From Oscillospiraceae bacterium (GTDB taxonomy: Bacteria; Bacillota; Clostridia; Oscillospirales; Oscillospiraceae): a DNA stretch of 43,342 nucleotides. The notes beneath the pieces are model-generated. The model worked only from the letters and a program-made list of their open reading frames with translations, had not been told where the DNA came from and did not search any database. This document shows, in pieces, positions 39,423 to 43,342 of the stretch. The translations under genes were made by a program, and so were the position numbers. The stretch lies in assembly GCA_902783035.1 (NCBI GenBank), contig CACZPK010000121.1, positions 1 through 43,342 on the forward strand, read 5' to 3'. Each line of letters begins with the position of its first letter. Position 1 is the first letter of the stretch.

Positions 39423-41380
39423 ACGCTGCGTATACCGGCGCAGACGGGGACTTGCCCGACGGACAACAGCTGGCGCAGCGCTATGACGGGCGCATGGTCA
39501 TCAGCGAAGCAGGTCAGTACACCCTCACCGGCGAGATGCGCGGCGTGGTGTTCATCGATCCCGGCGCGGGCAACGTAGCGCTGACACTGGACGGCGCGCA
39601 CATCGACGGTGCAAACGGCCCCGCCATCGTGGCCATGAGCGGCGACAGCCTCTCCATCGAACTGGCAAACGGTTCCCGCAATTTCATCGTCGGCGGCGAG
39701 AACGGCGGTTTCGGCGCGGCGGTCTACAGCCAGGTGCCCCTGACCTTCTCGGGCAGCGGTTTTCTGGACATGCAGAGCCTCGGTCAAAACGGTGTGCGCG
39801 TTGAAAACGCACCGCTGGTCATCAACGGCGGCAATTTCAATGTCAATGCCGGTCAAACCGCGTTCAACGCAGACAATGTCGCCTTTAACGGCGGTGAGGT
39901 CAGCTTCGGCGCGGGCATGAACGGCTTTGCGCCCGACGCAGCCGTCTCGATGAACGGCGGCACGCTCAACGAGCTGCCCGATTCCCGGTCCTCGACCACG
40001 TCCTCGGAAAGCCAGAGCGAGCAGGGCGACACACAGGCCCCTTCCGCACCCGCCGCCGGCCAGACTGCGCCGCAGCTTCCGGTGAACAGCCGGGGCAGCC
40101 AAAGCAACCCGCAATTCCCCGGCAGTCAAAACGCGCAGGGTGAACAGCCGCTCGCCCCGAGCGGTCAGAGCCAGAACAACAATGCGCAGTCCACGGCCAG
40201 CTCCGCGACCACGGTCGTGAACGGCACCACCGAGAACAGCGCCATGAGTCTGGAGGCGGACTATGACATTGCAACGACCATCGTCATCACGGACGAGAAC
40301 AGCGTCGTGAAGATCGATGAATCCGGCACCTATATCGTCACGGGTTCCTCCTCCGACGGCAGCATCACCGTCAAGAAGGACACCACCGGCGTCGTGCTGG
40401 TTCTGGACGATCTCGATCTGACCAGCACCTCGGGCGCGGCGCTTTCCGTCAACAAAAACGCGGAGGTGCAGGTCGTGATCTCCGGCACCGTCACGCTCAC
40501 GGACAATGAAAACCCGGACGATGAATACTCCGCCGATGCGGACGTCGCCGACGCCTACGACGGTGCGGCCATCAAGATCAAGGCGGGTGCCACCGTCTAC
40601 ATCACCGGCAGCGGCACGCTGAACGTCAACGGCAACGTGAAAAACGGCATCAAGGCTGGCGACGAGAGCAGCCTCATCATCGGCGGTGATCTTGCCTTGA
40701 ACATCAACGCGGTCAACGACGGCATCAACGGCAACTATGACGTGACCATCCTCAGCGGCACCGTCAACGTCAGCGCAGGTGACGACGGCATCCACGCCGA
40801 CCACATCCTCACCATCGGTGCGAACGGAGATGGCCCCAACCTGACGGTCAGCAAAAGCACCGAGGGACTTGAGGGTACGGTCGTGAACATTGCGGGCGGC
40901 AACATCAACGTGACCGCCTCGGATGACGGCATCAACGCCGCCAACGGCGACGGCCTTTACGAGAGTGAGCTGGACTATGCCGTCAACATCATCGGCGGCA
41001 GCGTGCAGGTGACTGCCGGGACCGACGGCATCGATTCCAACGGCAACGTCAACCTCATCGGCGGCAGCGCAACGATCCGCAGCGCCAACAACGGCGGCGA
41101 TGCGGGCATCGACTACGACGGCGACTATTACGTCTCCGACTCGTTCCGGCTCAACAATCAAAGCGGCGTTGCCGGCCCGGACAACATGATGGGCGGTATG
41201 GGCAGCGCCCCCGGCGGTGATATGGGTGGTCCCGGCAGCGATATGGGCAACGCCCCCAGCGGCGACATGGGCGGCGGCCCCGGCGGCGACATGGGCGGCG
41301 GCGACATGGGCGGCGGCCCCGGCGGCGACATGGGCGGTGGTCCCGGCGGCGACATGGGCGGCGGCCCGATGGGCAGATAA
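39389..41380 (+). pseudogene. Cthe_2159-like carbohydrate-binding protein, N-terminally truncated
   Basis: A 663-residue frame. From about residue 25 the protein is a beta-helix-like surface protein with repeated short strands: GEMRGVVFIDPGAGNVALTL, VVLVLDDLDLTSTSGAALSV, and many NVNGNVKNGIKAG-type and DDGIHA-type turns, characteristic of the Cthe_2159 family of pectin/cellulose-binding proteins. A Ser/Gln/Pro linker splits two beta-helical parts (about 195-275). The tail is Gly/Met/Asp-rich GGGPGGDMG repeats. The start lies inside the arsR fragment and gives MWWESVGCATAN, with no signal peptide, so the true N-terminus was probably lost in the arsR fusion. Without export it could not bind polysaccharide outside. 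Confidence 0.75.
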
Positions 41381-41476
41381 ATCCGCAGAACCAGCAGCAA
41401 TGCCCAAGGCGGGCAGACATACTGCAAGCTCCGCAGTAATTGTGTGAAGCGCAGACCGCTGCACACTTTTCCGACA

Positions 41477-41516
41477 GCACCGGCGCGAGGCAAAAGTCCC
41501 GCGCCGGTGCTTTTTT
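41477..41516 (+). terminator. Intrinsic terminator after the carbohydrate-binding gene
   Basis: GCACCGGCGCG pairs exactly with CGCGCCGGTGC around a twelve-base loop, followed by TTTTTT. It separates the surface-protein gene from sigI. Confidence 0.92.
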
Positions 41517-41524
41517 GCGCGCGT

Positions 41525-41553
41525 ACCCCAAATAATAAGCTGCTTGCAACGAA
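41525..41553 (+). promoter_or_regulatory. Possible SigI-type promoter upstream of sigI
   Basis: ACCCC (41525-41529) and CGAA (41550-41553), 20 bases apart, resemble the CCCC/CGAA elements of SigI-dependent promoters, which would mean autoregulation. Spacing is longer than I would expect, so confidence is low. Confidence 0.25.
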
Positions 41554-41588
41554 TACTATTATAAAGGGATCGCAAAGGGGAAAACCGT

Positions 41589-42335
41589 ATGGGTGAGTTG
41601 GAGCAAATGGCGCTTGCCGCAAAGGTGGACGAAGAGCAGTTCGGCATACTGGCGAAGCGCCACAAGGTCTGGATGCTGCACATTGCCTCGGAGGCAACGC
41701 ATCGCTATATTACCGACAGTGACGACGCCTGGTCCATCGCACTGACGGCATTTCATGAGGCGGTGCAGCGCTACGATGAAAGCAAAGGTTCATTCCGGGG
41801 GCTTGCGGCATTGGTGATCCGTCGCCGCGTTGTGGATTATCTGCGCTCGGAAGGCAAGCACGCGGACGAGCTCTGCGTAACGCCCGCGGCGTTTGAAGGC
41901 AGTCTTGGCGAGGAGGATTCCGCCGGCGTCAATTTGCAGGTACAGCGGCGCATGGCCGAAGCGGCAAGCGATGCGCCGGGCGAGGACACGGCAAGCATGG
42001 CCCGTGAGGAGATTGCCGAGATCCAGGGTATTTTACAGCTCTACGGCATTTCCTTTTTTGATCTGGCGGACGCCTCGCCCAAGGCAGAAAAGACAAAGCA
42101 GAGCTGTGCCCGGGCCGTGCGGGCGCTGGTTGCCAGCGCGCTTCTAATGGCGCGGATGCGGCTCAGGCGTCTGTTGCCGATCAAGGAACTCAGCGCGGCA
42201 AGCGGCGTGATCCGCAAGATACTGGAACGGCACCGCAAATACATCATCGCATCGGCGGAAATACTGGACGGAGATTTTCCGATCCTATCCGGTTATCTGG
42301 CGTTCATGAAAAAAAGCAGTTCGCCCGCGACGTGA
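41589..42335 (+). CDS. sigI: RNA polymerase sigma factor SigI
   Basis: A 248-residue sigma-70-family factor of the SigI group. Region 2 includes DDAWSIALTAFHEAVQRYDESKGSFRGLAALVIRRRVVDYLR, with the typical FxxxAxxVIxRRxxDYxR pattern. The region after about 175 (ELSAASGVIRKILERHRKYIIASAEIL) is the SigI C-terminal DNA-binding part, with the family's GY-x-x-F/FPILSGYLAFMKK ending. ATG 41589 follows AAAGGGG. The rsgI gene begins 16 bp beyond the stop. In Clostridia such pairs sense extracellular polysaccharides or heat/wall stress. Confidence 0.95.
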   Translation: MGELEQMALAAKVDEEQFGILAKRHKVWMLHIASEATHRYITDSDDAWSIALTAFHEAVQRYDESKGSFRGLAALVIRRRVVDYLRSEGKHADELCVTPAAFEGSLGEEDSAGVNLQVQRRMAEAASDAPGEDTASMAREEIAEIQGILQLYGISFFDLADASPKAEKTKQSCARAVRALVASALLMARMRLRRLLPIKELSAASGVIRKILERHRKYIIASAEILDGDFPILSGYLAFMKKSSSPAT

Positions 42336-42351
42336 GGAGGAGCATTCAGTC

Positions 42352-43342
42352 ATGAGAGCAATCATATTGGAACGGCGCGGCGACGAAATTGCCGTGCTCC
42401 GCGAGGACGGCATGTTTGCCAGAGCGCGCCATGCCGGCGAGATTGGCGAAACCATTGAACTGCCGGAAACGGCCATCGCCTTTCCGAAGAAGAACCGGGA
42501 CGGCTGGATGCGCGGCGCGGCGGCGGCAATGCTGGCGCTGACGCTCACAGGCGGCACGCTCGGCTACATGGGCGGCACGGCAAGCGCTTACGTCTCTCTC
42601 GACGTCGGCGAGGATTCCGCCATCGAGTTGACGATCAACCACTTCGGCCGTGTCATCGCGGTGAGCGCGCTTGACGAAAGCGCACAGGCGCTTGCCGAAA
42701 GCCTGTCCGGCGAGGTGCGCCACCACCGTGCGGAAGCTGCGTTCGACATCACGATGACACGCTTGCAGGACGAAGGGTATCTGGACGACGAAAGTTCCTC
42801 GGTGATCGTCGGCGTTGCCACGGACAACGACAAACGCGCGTCGGAGCTCAGGGAGCTTGCCGAGCAGTCGATCGGGCGCGGCGGCGCACATCCTGCCTAT
42901 GTTTCCGCATTGAGCCGCGCCGAGCGCGAACAGGCAAAGGAGCAAAACATCAGCGCCGGCAAATTCGGCTTTACGCGGGATCACCGGGGTCTTCCCGCGC
43001 AGGACGACGGCATAGCGGAAACGGATACCAAAACGGAGCAGTCAACATTGCCCGCCATCCCCGCCAACCGCACAGAAAGCGGCGTCTCCGATGCTCAACC
43101 GTCACAAAACGACGCACAGGATACCCAGGAGCAATCGTCGCAGGACATCGGGCAGTCCATACAGGAGCGAAACCGGCCGCCGCAGAGCAGCGAGCAACCC
43201 GCACCGGAGCAGGGCCAGCCGCCGCAGAGCAGTGAGCAACCCGCACCGGAGCAGGGCCAGCCGCCGCAAAGCAGCGAGCTGCCCGCACCGGAACAGAGCC
43301 AGCCGCCGCAAAGCAGCGAACAGCCCGCACCGGAGCAGAGCC
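42352..43342 (+). CDS. rsgI: RsgI-type anti-sigma factor, C-terminus outside window
   Basis: At least 330 residues. A cytosolic RsgI N-terminal domain (1-52) starts MRAIILERRGDEIAVLREDG and binds SigI. A transmembrane helix spans about 56-77 (GAAAAMLALTLTGGTLGYMGG). The conserved extracellular segment AYVSLDVGEDSAIELTINHFGRV follows, then a helical part to about 220, and a Pro/Gln/Ser-rich stalk with 14-residue repeats. ATG 42352 is behind GAGGAGGAG, 16 bases after sigI. The sensor end lies beyond the window. Intramembrane/autoproteolytic release of SigI is known for this family. Confidence 0.92.
   Translation, partial: MRAIILERRGDEIAVLREDGMFARARHAGEIGETIELPETAIAFPKKNRDGWMRGAAAAMLALTLTGGTLGYMGGTASAYVSLDVGEDSAIELTINHFGRVIAVSALDESAQALAESLSGEVRHHRAEAAFDITMTRLQDEGYLDDESSSVIVGVATDNDKRASELRELAEQSIGRGGAHPAYVSALSRAEREQAKEQNISAGKFGFTRDHRGLPAQDDGIAETDTKTEQSTLPAIPANRTESGVSDAQPSQNDAQDTQEQSSQDIGQSIQERNRPPQSSEQPAPEQGQPPQSSEQPAPEQGQPPQSSELPAPEQSQPPQSSEQPAPEQS
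43177..43342 (+). repeat. 42-bp tandem repeats in the rsgI stalk
   Basis: Four consecutive 42-bp units (43177, 43219, 43261, 43303-edge) encode PPQSSEQPAPEQGQ with minor changes. They form a Pro/Gln/Glu-rich spacer that holds the RsgI sensor domain away from the membrane. The repeat continues out of the window. Confidence 0.95.

Noticed and set aside
39191-41683. An 830-codon open frame on the minus strand opposite the carbohydrate-binding gene, rich in AHVAAG-type repeats
   Set aside because: It mirrors the repetitive GGC/GAC codons of the real gene, has no family resemblance and overlaps arsR and sigI; it is an antisense shadow.
43177-43342. Regular 42-bp repeats, considered as CRISPR
   Set aside because: Units are directly adjacent without variable spacers, are in frame and encode a Pro/Gln stalk.
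1-43342. tRNA or rRNA genes
   Set aside because: No cloverleaf with GTTCGA-type T-loop and no rRNA-like conserved stretch was noticed in intergenic regions; a dedicated scan was not possible.

Overview
The window reads as a chromosomal segment of a GC-rich (roughly 60% by eye) anaerobic Firmicute of the class Clostridia, probably a gut Oscillospiraceae/Ruminococcaceae-type organism. Support for this: a SigI/RsgI sigma/anti-sigma pair, ECF-type vitamin transporters (ThiW, PanT), type III pantothenate kinase, a Cthe_2159-like carbohydrate-binding protein, strong AGGAGG ribosome binding sites and TTGACA-17-TATAAT promoters. Assignment is by protein-family resemblance only.

Layout. 1-2080: two tandem tyrosine recombinases and an acidic coiled-coil protein on the minus strand, the edge of a mobile element. 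2227-3606: a stretch of broken redox genes (FMN reductase, flavin reductase, nitroreductase, Cdd1-like HhH protein). 3715-5568: EamA permease divergent from a LysR regulator. 5643-7235: an SDF-type transporter with an N-terminal GHKL-like domain, split by an in-frame TAG. 7515-11115: chemoreceptor plus unknown protein, divergent from a second LysR. 11286-12647: a large lipoprotein. 13023-15925: envelope operon PAP2 - GT2 - UDP-galactopyranose mutase. 16088-17565: MATE exporter behind an attenuator-like leader. 17711-23297: TPP-riboswitch-controlled thiamine salvage operon (thiW, thiN, thiM, thiE, HAD hydrolase, thiD, cytX). 23369-26293: CoA block (coaBC divergent from panT-coaX). 26382-27788: an internally deleted response regulator fused to a histidine kinase. 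27912-29282: second MATE. 29425-30015: a gene split by TAA. 30238-31840: DedA-like protein, PssA and an internally deleted Psd. 32153-34301: dicarboxylate/amino acid symporter and alpha/beta hydrolase. 34366-37845: mccB-mccA-NSS transporter operon for sulfur amino acids behind an attenuator. 38171-39422: remains of an arsenic locus (DUF318 permease fused to the ACR3 C-terminus, truncated ArsR). 39389-41380: N-terminally truncated carbohydrate-binding protein. 41589-end: sigI and rsgI.

Two themes stand out. First, a ~73-bp promoter/operator (12899-12971 and 30141-30214) is nearly identical upstream of two separate envelope-lipid operons, PAP2-GT2-Glf and DedA-PssA-Psd. It has a 10-bp inverted repeat and an identical TATGAT -10, and the second copy is preceded by three exactly 10-bp-phased direct repeats. 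This implies an undescribed envelope-lipid regulon, probably run by an OmpR-type response regulator. Second, the window carries an unusual density of lesions: about nine internal deletions or fusions, several in frame, and two in-frame nonsense codons. This is either real gene decay or an assembly problem, and it should be settled before any chimeric protein is taken at face value.
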